From contig JBBPUQ010000008.1 in assembly GCA_038501195.1 (NCBI GenBank), forward strand, positions 1,994,501 to 2,058,500: a stretch of 64,000 nt of DNA. The letters run 5' to 3'. Shown here piece by piece: positions 10,175 to 23,875 of this stretch (position 1 is the first letter of the stretch; every line of letters starts with the position of its first letter). This stretch comes from Nemania diffusa (lineage: Eukaryota; Ascomycota; Sordariomycetes; Xylariales; Xylariaceae). The position numbers and the translations under genes were made by a program. The notes beneath the pieces were generated by a model. It worked only from the letters and a program-made list of their open reading frames with translations. It searched no databases and was not told the origin of the DNA.

Positions 10175-11830
10175 CCTGAATTCGCAACGTGCGATACGAC
10201 TTGCTTTGGCAGAGTTCGCAAGCTTTACTTTCGTAGATGTGGTGGGCTTACACGGCTGGTTTGGAGGGCACAGAGATGTGAAGGTTTATATAGTCCCATC
10301 TCTACGCATTGCTTAATAGTAATAGTCGATCCTAGACCGCGGTTGTCTCCTACCACGTCTCGGAACCGCGATCTCCAGTCTTACAGAATAACGCTCGTTG
10401 TCGAGCACGTGCGGGTCGCGCATCGCTCCGTGGCGGCGACATCATCCTAGAAGGCAAGCCTCGCCGCGCTGATCTTTGGACCTTCGGGGTCGAGTTAGAC
10501 TGTATTCTTTCGGGCTACGCATAGCGTCAACGTAGATGACGAAAAAGTGCAGGGTACAGGGCTCAAATAGGCATACAGCTCTCTATATCTCTCACTGACC
10601 CTTCACGGGTAAATAGGTAGCGTGTGCTGCAAGGGGACTACCGGTTAAAATGGCCTTGCCATGCTAGAAAGAAGAGCTCTGCCTTCCTTTGTATGATGAC
10701 TAAACCATTCGACGTCTGGGCAATGGTATGTCTAATCCTAAAGCTTCGTTAAGTCGGTCTCGTCCTAGCAGTGACAGCGATAGGTCGATCTACATTTCTA
10801 GATACTTATCAGGCCCGGAGAAAAGAATTGCGTATGGATATCGTAGCATTCCCTTGGCCCTCGAAGATCCTCATTCCGGACAATCGGCCGGGTATTTTCA
10901 TACACGCAGTAGATGGATGTCTAGCTTCTGTCGGTGAATTTTCTGGTAAAGCTGGCGCGATTCCTGGTTAAGATGACAACTTGATTCTCCAAAAGTGTAC
11001 GCATGCTGCATTCCGGGGCGAAGGCCAATCTCGTGACATTGTCAAGCACTAGATACTCGCGATCTCAACCCTTTAGAACAATCAGAATTGTTATTAGCCG
11101 CATTACGGCGGACGTTTAATGGTTCATTCGCACTAGGAGGATGCGTAACAAGAACAATGGCAGGTAGACTACCTACATCTATAGGTGGTTTACAAGTTTA
11201 AGTGAAGATGTACCAGTTACCTTTCTAGATAGAGCTCTTCCCTATAGTGTGCCCTCTTACGGTGTCCGTATTTATTTAATACTGTAGATATCTGTCAGGT
11301 CACACGCATGTGTTCCTTTATTATCTAATCAGTCAATTTTTCTAGATTTCTTTATTATACTACGTGGTATAGTTAGAATGGCCATTAATTATGCCATTCC
11401 TTCTTCTCTATCCTCCTAAACCTAAACAGTTTTTGATGTTCAATACCCTCTACGTGTAAAACGCCGCCATAAACAACCTACTCCTTACTGACCTCTGACC
11501 TACCTATATAGAGCATTGACGCTCCCTGCCAAGACGCCGAGACTACGAATATGATACCAAGCTTTCCCAATCCGCTGGGGCGCAGCAACCCACTACTAGG
11601 AGACAGATGGCGCTACAGCATACCGTAAACCAATCAGGCAGTACGAGAACTGGCTTTAGGAGTAAGGGCTGACTCGAAATGACACGGTCACAATGTGAAA
11701 CCCGTGAATATGGTTCCTTTGTCGCTTTGCGAGACGTGAGGCCGCCAGCTCCCAACCTTTTAAGCTCTCGAAAGCATCAACACTTGCCCCGAAGATACCA
11801 TATTCCTCTCAACTCGTCACGATCACCAAA
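10175..11830. other. Long intergenic region, no gene supported
   Basis: 1.65 kb between the divergent esterase and YPPQG-repeat genes. Apart from the esterase TATA box I see only short ORFs. One of them (10771-10971, +) reads fairly protein-like but has no partner exon that I can join. GC is mixed and falls towards 11,300. Confidence 0.45.
10285..10292 (-). promoter_or_regulatory. TATA box of the esterase gene
   Basis: Read on the minus strand the sequence is TATATAAA, about 110 bp upstream of the esterase ATG. This is a typical position for an inducible secreted-enzyme gene. Confidence 0.5.
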
Positions 11831-12658
11831 ATGTCCAACCACGGGTACTACGGCGGCGGCGGCGGCGACGGGCACTATCCTCCCTCTCATGGCCAGTATC
11901 CCCCTCAGGGCCAGCAATACCCCCCTCAAGGGCAGCAGTACCCTCCCCAGGGTCAGTACCCCTCTCAGGGCCAATATCCGCCTCAAGAGCACTATCCCCC
12001 GCAAGGCCAAGGCCAATACCCACCGCCCCAACACCAGTACGGCGGTCCGTCTCCGTCGCACTCTCCGTACCCTCCACAACAGCAATCGTATGGGTCGCCT
12101 CCACCCGCCCAGCATTCGTCCTACCCGCCTCACCAGCAACCGTACGGCGGTCCTCCACAATACGGCTCGCCTTCGCCGTACCAAGGCCAGCCGCCGCCGC
12201 ACGATCCGCACGCGCCCCAGGGGCACAGCTACCCCCCTCAAGGCCAGGCTAGTCCATACATGCAAGGCGGTAGCCCCTATCCCCCACAGCAACACGATCC
12301 GAACCAAGCGGCACACTATGGCGGCCAGCAAGGAGGCGGCGATCGGGGTCTTGGCTCTATGCTCGTCGGCGCGATAGGCGGGAAGGCGGCTGGTCACGGT
12401 GGCGGCGGTAGCCCGTTGGCGGCCATCGGCGCGGCGGCCGCGGCACACTATCTAGGTGGTAATAAGGGGAACCATGGACAGTCACATGGCGGGAGTTCCG
12501 GGTTCATTCCCGCCGGCGTTGCTGGCTACGTGGGCGGACATGGAGGTGGGCATGGGGGTAAGAAACATAAGAAGGAGAAGAAGCACAAGGGGCATAAGCG
12601 GAGCAGCAGCTCTAGTAGTGATAGCAGTCGGAGCAGTAAGGGCAGCCACAGCAGCTAG
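11831..12658 (+). CDS. Low-complexity YPPQG-repeat / glycine-rich protein
   Basis: Single exon, 275 residues, ATG in good context (accaaaATG). Residues 2-15 are Gly/Tyr rich. About 16-155 is a tandem array of YPPQGQ-type units, strongest at 11,890-12,030 at the DNA level. A central Gly/Ala segment (LGSMLVGAIGGKAAGH, then AIGAAAAAHYLGG) resembles glycine-zipper sequence, and the C-terminus is Gly/His, then Lys/His, then a long Ser tail. There is no signal peptide, catalytic motif or clear transmembrane span. Proteins of this make-up are common in filamentous fungi and are usually unnamed; phase-separating or membrane-associating behaviour would be a guess. Strong strand-consistent codon use makes it a real gene. 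Confidence 0.75.
   Translation: MSNHGYYGGGGGDGHYPPSHGQYPPQGQQYPPQGQQYPPQGQYPSQGQYPPQEHYPPQGQGQYPPPQHQYGGPSPSHSPYPPQQQSYGSPPPAQHSSYPPHQQPYGGPPQYGSPSPYQGQPPPHDPHAPQGHSYPPQGQASPYMQGGSPYPPQQHDPNQAAHYGGQQGGGDRGLGSMLVGAIGGKAAGHGGGGSPLAAIGAAAAAHYLGGNKGNHGQSHGGSSGFIPAGVAGYVGGHGGGHGGKKHKKEKKHKGHKRSSSSSSDSSRSSKGSHSS
11890..12030 (+). repeat. Tandem array coding for YPPQGQ units
   Basis: Imperfect 18-21-bp units of the form CAGTACCCCCCTCAGGGC are repeated about seven times in frame. Confidence 0.75.
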
Positions 12659-13714
12659 CGGACATTCAACGCTCGATAGGCTAGGCACCGCAGAGCAGAG
12701 GGGGGGGGACTTTTTCTAGGATATGAATGTCCCTTGGTCCCAAGGAACTTATCCAATATCTTAACTCTGTATGACGTGAATGTGCCCATCGCGCTTCTCA
12801 ATTCCTGCTACATGAAGTACTCTTTGCGCTGCCCATACTAGCTTGGCCTCAAGTACGTTTGTGAATACGTTTCTTGTAGCGTTAAAGACAACGAAATTAC
12901 TTAGGAGGTATAGATCCGACTTTAAGAGGGGTGATAAGTAAACCTTTTGACAACAGCAATCAGGTTTTTGGGTGTCCTCATACCTATCATAGCTCAATTC
13001 AGATGTTCGCATGCAGGCAGCGGGGTCATAGGTATTCGAGTCCGAGCGCAAGGTGACTCAACGCACATTCTAGGGTGGTATTCCATTTGGTAATGTACAG
13101 CTAACAGTCACTACTATCGAGGGGGGAGGGGGTCAAAGGGTGCAAATAGACTTGCATTAGGAGCGCAAACGATAGAGTGAAAATGCAGTATAGTCTGCCA
13201 CAATAAGGGAGAATATATAAAATCCTAGACTCAAAGTAGATATATTGGTATGGCAAGAATGTGAGCTACCTCTTAGTGTCGGCGTCCCTTATTGCTACAA
13301 ATGGTTATGCAAGCTACCCTTATTGGCTCGCATCAGACATTAACCTTATGATTCTTACAAGGTCTTCGTGAGCAAGATTTAGCTAAGACATTAGCGAGGC
13401 CAGCTAAATGAAATAGGGAAACTTCTAGAGTTTGAAAAAAAGAAGAAGAAGAGAAAAAGCCTAAGTCTCAAGTGGTTTTCTTTCTTTCTTTTCATTGTCA
13501 TTTCTAACAGGTAGAGTAGTATTTCGAGATTGTTATGACCGGACTAAACCTCCCCGCCGCCGATTTTCCCCCAACATCAATCATCGGGGTTAGACATTAA
13601 ATCCGATCTCGTCGTCGAAAGGTTTTTCGCCATTTACTGGTGAATATGCACCGAGTAAGGGCATGTAGAAGCTAACGTGTTGCAAAGCCGAAATCCCACA
13701 TGCACAATCGCCAA
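12659..13714. other. Convergent intergenic region
   Basis: Between the stops of the YPPQG gene (+) and the GFA-family gene (-). A purine tract (GAAAAAAAGAAGAAGAAGAG, about 13,433-13,458) followed by a CTTT run near 13,480 is the only notable feature. No gene is supported. Confidence 0.45.
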
Positions 13715-14302
13715 TCAATCAATCTCCTTTAGCACCACGTCACTACTACGCTCGCACCACGCATCAATGCGGTCCTTGACGAAAAACTCGACCTTGGGTG
13801 GTAGCTTCTCGATATCAGCCACCGAGTCCAGCAGCCCTGTCTTCACAATGAGTCGTCCACCCATCGAGACAGCTCTGACGACGACAATCGTTGGACATAT
13901 GGCACAGGAGTTCATGACGACATCTTGGCCGGAAATACCCTTACGGGTCCAACTGCGCAGCTCGCCGGTCTGATGGAACTGTCCTCGTTGATTGGTTTAT
14001 TTAGCATAAGTCTTCTACATACTCTATGCTTATAAATATCGAGTAACGAGAAGCAAGGGATAAAGAAATAAACAAGAGACCTACGTGTTCGGCATTGACG
14101 ACTAGATTCGTACTCCCGCTCGCCCCCGCGTTCTTGCGACATGGAACGCAGTGGCACAGGATCTAGATAGACAATTTTTAAGTCATCAAACATAACCTTC
14201 ATGTATTATAATCTCCCTACTGCCGGGGATGCTTACTGTCGTCAACGGCTCTCCGGTCAGTTCGAACCTCACCGCACCACACATACAACTTCCTTTGAGC
14301 AT
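13715..14302 (-). CDS. GFA/CENP-V-type small zinc protein (glutathione-dependent formaldehyde-activating enzyme-like fold)
   Basis: Three exons: 14302-14237, 14162-14085 and 13978-13715, giving 135 residues, the usual length for this family. The first exon encodes GSCMCGAVRFELTGEPL (first zinc cysteine pair), the second LCHCVPCRKNAGA (CHC..CRK, the second zinc site and substrate loop), and the third SWTRKGISGQDVV, a cysteine pair (NSCAICP), VKTGLLDS and the terminal KDRIDAW. Introns are 74 and 106 bp with GTAAGC and GTAGGT donors. The stretch between the second and third exons is about ten residues shorter than I expect, so the second junction is the least certain part. Members are small-thiol-adduct lyase-like enzymes of mostly unknown substrate; formaldehyde chemistry should not be assumed. 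It is the last gene before the transposon island, 1.2 kb away. Confidence 0.78.
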
Positions 14303-15480
14303 CGAGTAGAAAATAGCAAATCACGGTATCGATATAGGGGCGTACAAGTCGTGACGTTGTCCCACGGTTCAGAAAGTGGGAGAAGATGAGCAAGAAAGTT
14401 TAAATGGCAGTAGTATGCCACTAAAATGACCTAAAGATGCGGGATCTAGTTATATAAAGAGATGTGACGTTTCTAGTCGTGGAGTAGCGGAGCCAGCAGT
14501 GGATCTAAGACCTCCCGCGTTTCCGGGTCTCCGGCAACTAGACGTCCTTAGTCGAAGCACTGGTACCTAACACTCGGAGGGGGTGAAAACGGGCCCATTT
14601 GATAGCTATGAAGTAATTATAGCTTCACCAGGACTCAATACATTACTTACCTCGTAATCGTAGACTTATTACCAAATTCAAGGATTCGTAACAATAAAAG
14701 TTCGAGTTTCAGAAAGCAGTACGCTAAGGGGAAGGTAAAAGCTTGATACGGTGAAAGGAGCCGGTGAGAAAAGGTGAGTGCAACCAAGGCTGAGGTGATC
14801 GATCACGCGTTATAGTGCGGGGGTAATGTGAACACAAAGAATTTTGGTGTTTTCTACAGAGGTGTATACAAGATTATTTTTATGCTAGGCGGTTCCGGAT
14901 TCCTTTGTTTGTTAACTAGCCTATATGAGGTGCTAGTCATTCGACTATGAGGATTATATGTTAAACAGAATCTATATTTCTAAGGTCAATATTTACAAGA
15001 TCTAGGACCTAAGGATATAAATACAGTGTCCACATCCCTGCGAGAGTTTAGTATTCACGAATACGTTTCCCTGCGCGACTTACGTGGACGAAATTATTTC
15101 TTTCGTATTGCGGCTTTTTTAAAATGACAAAGGGACAAAAAGGAATTAAAAAACGCTGTGTAACAAAAGTGAGTAAGATTAAACCTTAGCCCTGGTGCTA
15201 TATAACGTCTCTAAGCTATGTAACCCTCGTTAATGGGGAGGGCTAGGAAGACCAAGCTTGTATTTCCTGTCCTGCTAAAGTCGCAGTAGTTAGAACAGTA
15301 ATAGTGTCAAGGAATAGTAAAAAAAGATGGAACATTTTTTTATTTTTGTCGGTTCTTTCTACAAGGACGAATTTTAATACGAAGCGATATGCTAATATTT
15401 AGCTTGGCAATTCTTTGGTGTTTTTAAACCGTGAAATAAGTTGTTGAATGCAGCTATGCTAATAACAAGAAGCGAGTTTA
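14303..15480. other. Left flank of the transposon island
   Basis: 1.18 kb without a gene. GC is intermediate and falls towards the right but lacks the extreme TA richness that begins at about 15,560. The last five bases, GTTTA, are the target-site duplication of the outer element. Confidence 0.5.
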
Positions 15481-15806
15481 TGTCACACAGCCAAGACTGC
15501 CTTAAGACCTATAGAAAGCTATTAACTAGTTGTATGTATATGTGCCTAACAGTTTGAAACTTAACTTATTTATATAAAAGCTATTAGATAAAGCAAGTTA
15601 TTTAAATTTGTAACTATATATAAAAAGAACTAATAGTTTTAGAAGTATTAAATTGTATAAACTATAGCTTAAAAGCTTTTAGATATAAAAAGGACTGATT
15701 TTTTTAAACTAAAAAAAAAGAAAAAATTATAAACTTTGTAAAATTAAAATAAATTATTAGCTAAATAAACTTTGTTTTAAACTTTATAAAATAAGCTTTT
15801 ATTATA
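15481..15806 (+). repeat. 5' LTR of the Gypsy-type element
   Basis: 326 bp. The outer (left) part keeps many C and G, while the inner (right) part is almost pure A/T. Differences from the other LTR that I aligned are nearly all C-to-T or G-to-A. Confidence 0.9.
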
Positions 15807-18218
15807 AATAATTTATTTTTTATTTAAAAAGATTTTTATATATATAATTACTATTTAATATTATTTTTTTTTTTTTAAGTTTAATTTTATTTATTTTTTA
15901 TAAGTTTTTATATTTTTTAAGCTTATAATATTTATATTTATTATTAGTAATTTTATTGTTAACTTATTATTTATAATAATATTTATTGTTAGTAGTAATA
16001 TTATTTTATATTTATTTATTAGTTTAATAGCTATATTATTTGTAAATATTTTTGCTTTAGTTTTATAAAAATTTAAAAATAGTAAGTTTAAAAAAAACTT
16101 AAATAAATTAAAAAATTTAAAAAATTTTAATAAATTAAAAAATAAAAAAAACTTTTTATTTTTTAATAAAAAAGTTAAGCAATTTAGCTTAAAAAAAAAA
16201 AAGACTTTATATTTAAAAAAGCTATTTTTAAACTATTATATAATTTATTTTTAATATTGTTTTAAAAATTATTTATTTTTTTATATATAAATTTTATATA
16301 ATTGTTATTTTTATTGCTAATATATTTATTTTTTTTTTAAATATTAATATAAAAACTTAAAAAAACTTTTTTTATTACTATATATATAAAAATATTATAT
16401 ATTGTTTTTAATATTTTAAGTATTTTTTTAATATTTATTTTATTTTTAGTTGAAATTATTTTATTTTTTATTAATTATTTGTATAGTTTATAAATAATTT
16501 AATTTTTATTACTAATATTTTTATAAAATTGTTTATATTTTTAATAAGTTTTATTATATAAACAGTTTTTTGTTAAACTAATTATAGCAATATTAAAACT
16601 AATTATTAAAGTAATATTTTAGTTTAATAATATTTTAGTGTTATATAAACTTTTTGACTTTTAATATATTGTTGTTTATAAAAATAAAAATATTTAAATA
16701 ATAAATATTATAGTTTAAAATTTTTTTATATAAGTGTTTAAATTGTATTAGTAGATATAAAATATATATAAATTAATTTAAACTTTAGTATATAATATAT
16801 TTAAAATATATATTAACTAAAATTAATTTATTTAAAAACTTTATATTTTTATATAATATATTTATAATATTATAGTAATAATATATTAAGTTAATATAAA
16901 AGTTTAAAAAGTGCAAGTTTTATAATTTTAAATTTAAATATAAAACGTAAGTTTAATGTTTATATAAAAAGTTTAAATAGCTATTACATAATTAATAAAT
17001 AATTTGTGAATATATAATAAAGCTATTAAAAAGCTTTAAAATATAGCAAAAGTTTATTATAATATTTTTTATATATTTTATTTTAAAATATAAAAATAAA
17101 AACAAGTTTATATTAAATTAGTTGTAAACTTTAATATATAAATTAGTATTATAAAAAAATAATTATAAAACTTTTATAGCAAAATTATTAACTTTATATA
17201 AATTATTAATTTTTGCTTATATATAAAAACAACTATTAAAAAAATATAAAAGCAATTATAAAATAACTAAAAAGTAAACATTAATTTTATTATTAATAAT
17301 TTTTAAAAAAAAAGTATTATAGTTAAATTTATAATATAATTTTTAGTTTTTGTTAATAAACTTTTTATAAACAAAACTTTATTTAAACTTATTATTAAAT
17401 ATTTTAATAATAAAACTTATATATAAAAACAACTAATTAGTAAATATTTCTAAATAATATAAATATATAACATTTTAAAAGTAGCAACTATTTAATATTA
17501 AACTATATATATTTAGTTTATAATATTAATAAATATTAAAAACTTAAAAAATTTTAACTTAAATAAATTTAATAATAAGTATAAATTTTTAATTTTATTA
17601 TAAAGCTTTTTATAAAAACTATTATAAAAGTTTGCAAATAATAACAAAAATAATAATAATAATTTATTTTAATTTATAAATAATAAAAACAAATTAATAT
17701 AAACTATAAAACATTTAATTTATTTTTTAGTAATTATAACAATTAACTTTATATAATTAAATAAATTTATTAATTATAATAGCAAAAATTTTTTAAAGTT
17801 TTAGTTATAATAAAACTAAATGTAAATATATATATAAACTTATATTAATGTTTTTTTAAACGATTATATATAAATTAACTAAATTAATTTTTTATTAATT
17901 AATAAAGCTTAAATATAATATTAATAAAAAGTTTTTTAGTTAAACTAATTAAGTTTTTAAAATTATTAGCTAGTTTATAAAGCTGTTTTAAAAAATTGTT
18001 TTTAAAATTTTTTTAAAAAGCACTAAAACTTTAAAAAAATATATAAGCTAAAATATTAAAGCAATATAATATAATATTTTATAAAGTTATTAAATTTTAA
18101 TAAAATTATTAAATAATTTAAAACTATATTTTAAATTTATATAGCTAAAACTTTTTTTAATAAAATTACTAAGTTAGTTTATAGTAAAAAAAGCAGCTTT
18201 TTTAAAAATAACAATAAC

Positions 18219-18484
18219 TGTTGGAATACTGGTATTAGTTACAACTATATGTTGCAGTTTGTACGCTGCAGTATTTGTACTGCAGTTGTATAAACAAGTA
18301 TATAGTTACGTAAGCAGGCATTTATTTTGTACGCTAATAGAAATTTTATTTACAATAAAATCTCTAGCTATATAAAGAAACTTTTTTTAGATTCAATTAT
18401 TAATATAAATATAGTACAATTAGTTTTATATTCGGTTTATATATAACTTATATATACTATTGTATATATATAGCTTATTTAATA
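18219..18484 (+). repeat. 5' LTR of the Copia-type element
   Basis: 266 bp; its first half is less mutated (ACGCTGCAGTATTTGTACTG retained) than the matching part of the 3' LTR. Confidence 0.88.
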
Positions 18485-21400
18485 TTAATTAATAGTTATA
18501 AAATATATTATAAATTAGTAAAAATAAAAATAAAGCTAGCTTAAAGTTTAATTAAGTTTAATAAGTTTTTATATTATATTTTAAAGTTTTTGCTTTATAT
18601 AAATCGAGTAATTTTTATACGATAAAGTTTAAAATAAAAAATTAAATTTAACTATTATATCGAAGTATATTTTGTAATATTATAAAGTTTTAAGTACAAA
18701 AAATAATATCGAAAGCGATAATATACAATTATATTAAACTATTTATTATATAATAGCTAAATAATAAAACTTTTTTATTTCTTACTTTATATTTTTAGTT
18801 ACTATAGTATTAAAACAGTTGTATAACAAAAAAGAACTTTTTATTATATGTAATAACAATAACTAATATAACGAAATCGTTTTTAATTGCAGACTTTTAA
18901 AATATTATATATAAAAAAATATTAATGTTTAATTATAAAACTAAAAGCTCGATATTATAACAGCGACATTAATTATATTTAATATTTAAGTAGTTTGTTA
19001 TATTACTAAATATAAATATTTAAATTTAATTAATTAATTATTATAAAAGTTATATATTAAAAACTTTAAATATTAAATATATAAAACATAAAATTAAATA
19101 AACAAACTAATTTAACGAAAATTGCTTAATATTTTAAAATAAAAAAATATACAATATAATAGTAATAATAGTATGAAATAATAAATAAAACTTATATAAA
19201 TTGTATAAAGTTAATATTTATTTAATAATAATAAGCAAGTTTTTTTTTTAGCTATTTAATCGATTTTATTATTTTTTGTACAAATATTTGATTTATTAAC
19301 TTTAAGCTAATAGCTTTATACAATTATAAATAATATAAATATATTTTAACTAGAATCGATATAGCTAGAACTAATTTTAAATATATATTTTTAAATATTT
19401 ATAAAAAAAAACAATAGACTATTTATACAACTAATTATTAAATACAAATATATTTTTGATTTTATATACTAATATATAATAATTATTAGCTATAGGCTAA
19501 ATTTTTAACTAGTTTATAAATATTTTGTAATATATTACTTTTTATATATTTTTAAATAATAGTTTTATATTTATATAATATTTAATTTAATAATATCAGA
19601 TATATTTTTTGAATTATTTTCGATTTAGAATATATAAAATAGAATAATTTTACTGAAAAAATATGTTATTTTTTAAAAAACATAAAAAAAAAAAAGAATT
19701 ATTTTAGCAAGTTATATAATTTATTATATAATAAAGTATAACTATTTATTAATGTATACTAATAATTCAAGATAATAAAAAACTAATACTATGCTATTTT
19801 TTTAATAATATTAAAAAGTTGTATAAAAAACTTTTATATATATAATATTAAACTAAAAAAAATATAAAACAAGATTTATTATATAATAAATATTTACTTT
19901 AATATTAATATAAACTATAGCTAGTATTAAGTTAACTAAATTAATATTATTTTTATATAAATTAAAAAAAAAAATTCCGATTTATTTGTTTATAATATAT
20001 TCGATGTTATAATTATAAAGCTTGCAAAAATATAGCAAGCTTTTAGTGCAAGTTACTAAAATAAAATTTAGTTTAGTACAACTGTTGCATAAATATACTG
20101 AAGTATATTAAAATTAACAATAGTTTTAATACTTTAAAAACCTATATATAAAAGTTTTTTTACTAATTTATAAACTTGTTTTTAAGTAGTAAATAAAAAT
20201 AAGTTAAAATATTTTATATAAAAAATAAACAATATATATTTTATTAATTAAAAATATTATTAAAACAATTATATAAAAAGTTTTTGATTTAAAAATATAT
20301 AAAAATTTCTAAGTTTATTTAATATTTAATAAAATTTTATATAACTAAAAAAATAACTTATTTAAAACTTTTATATAAACAAAAAATATTTTGTATATAA
20401 AAAGCTAAGCTATTAATTAATTAACTATATATTTTAAAAAAAAGCTTGTGTTAAAAGTATATATTTTAATTTATATAAAATAATTTTCAATTATATATTA
20501 ATGTTTAATTAGTTTTTAGTATATTTTATAAAATGCAAAAGATATATTAAACTAAAATCGGATAAAAATAATCAAAAAATCAACAAAAAATAAAAAAATT
20601 AATCGACTTAGTTTTTTATAAACAATATGTTTATATATTATATAATAAGTAAAAATATTTAAAACTAAAATATTATTATTTTGTTCGACTAGTTTATATT
20701 AAATAATTAATATTATATAAAATATTAAAATAAACTATAAAATATAAATACTTTTAATTATTCAATAATAAAAAAAATATAATTAAAAGTTTATTTTTAA
20801 ATATACTTTTATATAAAAGTAAATTAAATACTAAAAATAACATATATTTATTTTAGTAGTAGCTATATAATTACTGCAATTAGTACTATATAAATAAAAA
20901 ATATATTAAATATAACAATTTATTATATTTTTAATATAGCAATATTATTTTTGTTTTTTTTTAAAAACACTGATTGTTTAAAAATATATTTTAATAATAT
21001 AAAAGATCTAATTATACGATATAATAAAAAAACTATTTCTATTATATATAAATAAAAATATTTATTTTTTAATATAAATTTATAAAAAGTTAGTATATAT
21101 TTTATAAAAATAAAACTTTAATAGCTATATTGCTGTTTTAAATATTTTTATATAAAATGTTTATATAAAATATTTAATTATATAAAATATAATATAAACT
21201 ATTTAACTTTAAAAAAAATTTAAAAGTTTTGTTATTATTATTAATTATATAATTAAATATTTCAATGTTTTAAATTTTTAATTAAAAATAATTGCGATTT
21301 TAATTATGAAATAATAATTAATACTATATAAATAAATAGCAAATAAGTTTTTTATATTATTAATATTACAACATTTTTTTAAGCAGCGATATTTTTGAAA

Positions 21401-23659
21401 TTTATATTTATATATAATATATAGAAAATATTATATAAATATTAAATTAACATATATTAAAAACTGCTAAACTATATTGTTTATAACTTAAATATTAACT
21501 TTTTGTTTAAAAAATTTCGAAACTATATATAAATAATAAATATATAATATTATATAATGTTTATTAAAGCTTATTAAACAGTAAACAAAATAAAAAAAAC
21601 ATATAAATCACTTCAATATATATATGATATTTTTAAAACAAAAATAAGCTATTATATAAAACAAAAATTAATTTTGTAAATAATAATTAAAGCTTTAAAT
21701 AATACTATAAAACTAAATAGCTTTATATTTATTTTATTAGTTTTTAGTATATATTTAAAAGTTAATTAAGATTTACTTTTATTACTAAATATTATATAAA
21801 AAGCTGAAGTAATAAAAAAAACAATGAAAATGTTGTATAAAAAATATATAAAAGTCGAAATTAATTATATAATTAATAAATACAACGGTTTAGTTATATA
21901 TAATATATTTTTACTATTTTTAAAAAGCGAAATATTTATATAGAAAAAAAAACAAGGCTAAAATAAACTATATAAAATTTAATCGATTAAAAAATTAGAT
22001 ATTATTGTTAATTTAGTAAATAACTCGGTATATTTTTGATATATATAAATAAAACTTTATTATTGTATAAAAAAAACACAATTATTAAAAAACTAAGAAA
22101 TAAATTTAATAGAAATTTAATATTTTTAGATTTTTATTATACAAAAAAAATGTAATAAACTAAAAAAAGATGCAAATATATATATAATTTTTATATAATA
22201 AACTAGCTATAGTTTTTTTATAGCAAAAAAACAAAAAATATATGCACTAGCAATAAAGCTATGAAAAAACGGCATAATTAATATATTTAAAGCGCTATTT
22301 AAAAAATTAGATATTATTAAAATTAACAACTTTGTTATATAAAAAATATTCCAGTTTATTAAATATAATTAAGTAAAATATAAAAATATTTAAATTTTTA
22401 AGTTTTGTTTTATATAAAAAGTTAAAAAAAAAACAACTAAATTATATAAAAAGTTAAAATTTATTATATAAAAATATAATAATTTTAAAAAAAAATTAAT
22501 ATTTATTTAATTTTTAACTATTTAGCAAATAAGTTAAAAACTATTATTTATATTTAAACTTTTGCTAATTTGTAACTATAATGTTTTAAATAAACTTCGA
22601 AATATTATACAAGTATATATATAGTTAAAAAATAAACTAGCAAGAAAAATTTTCATACAACTGCTAATTAAATTAAAGTTTAAATATTTCAAAAATATTA
22701 TTTTAAAAATTATATAACTATTATATAAATTAGCTAAATTAAAACTATACTAATTTAAAATATACTATTAATACTACTGCAAAAAACTCGATATATTTAT
22801 ATCTATATACAACTTATATTTTTTATATATAATAGAACAAGCTAACAACTTTAATATTATAAATCTACAAATAAACAATATATTTAATTTTGTTATACTA
22901 AATTTTTTAGCAAAAAAAAAATATAAATTATAACAAATTAGCTTTTATATAAAGCTAAAAAAAACATTTCGACTAAATTATTTAATTGAATTTAATAGTA
23001 AACAAATTATTTTATTATATAAAAGTAATATAATTTTAACTTAAAAAAACTAAAATAATTAATTAGCTTTAATTAACTATTATATAAAAAAAGCTACTTA
23101 AAAATATATTTTATAATATATACAAAAAATATATATTAGCAATATATATTAACTAAAAGCTGCATACGATTTATTAGTAGCGATATAAATAATTGATTTT
23201 TAATTAAACGATATTAAAAATCTAAATCAAAAGATCTAATAGTAAACAAACAACTTTAACTATAGATTAATTTTTATACTACTAAATCTAAATTATACAA
23301 AGTTGTTTATATTTACTAATAAATTATTTGTAAATAATATAAATATAACTTTGCAGCTTAAATTTATTATTATATTAGCAATAAAATAATATATAAAAAA
23401 TAATTTAAGTTTTAAAATTACTAGTAATATTATATATTAAAACTTAAACAAATATAAAAAAGTTATTTATAATATATTTACAAATAAATTATATAATATA
23501 ATTAATAGTTTTAACAATATAATCGCTTTATATATAACAATTTAGCAGATTTTGATTATATTAGAAATTATTTCAATTTTAGCAGTTTTATGTTTAAATT
23601 TAAAATTTCTATACAACTATTTAATTAAATTTAAAACAATATAAAAGAAACAGTTTATA

Positions 23660-23815
23660 ATTGATATTATGTTATTTTGCAAATTGTACAAAAAGAAAGA
23701 AATTTTTAAAATACAATGAGTAAACAGCGTTAATAATTCTGCTGATATATTTATAAAACAAAAACTAAACCAAATATTTAAAACTTTAGTATTTACTAAC
23801 AAGTTTATTATATAA
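23660..23815 (+). pseudogene. Copia RNase H C-terminus relic
   Basis: One frame reads IDIMLFCKLYKKKEIFKIQ, then a TGA in place of Trp, then VNSVNNSADIFIKQKLNQIF and a stop at 23813-23815. It matches the family's end pattern (HID...W V...N.ADIFTK.L). The TGA is what RIP of a TGG codon gives. Confidence 0.75.
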
Positions 23816-23875
23816 ATCGAAGCATTAGTAAACAGAGTAAAAACAAATATATAATAAAAAAACAACTGTTATATA

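Noticed and set aside
10771..10971. 66-residue plus-strand ORF with a protein-like sequence
   Set aside because: No joinable exon on either side and no recognised motif; could be a gene relic but cannot be supported.
11777..12448. Arg/Val-rich ORF antisense to the YPPQG-repeat gene
   Set aside because: Repeat codons read backwards; no start context or independent signal.
12761..13051. 96-residue minus-strand ORF between the YPPQG and GFA-family genes
   Set aside because: No domain, no splice partner, ordinary length for chance.
23617..23865. 82-residue minus-strand ORF in the AT-rich island
   Set aside because: It is antisense to the Copia RNase H relic and owes its length to the paucity of stops in that frame by chance.
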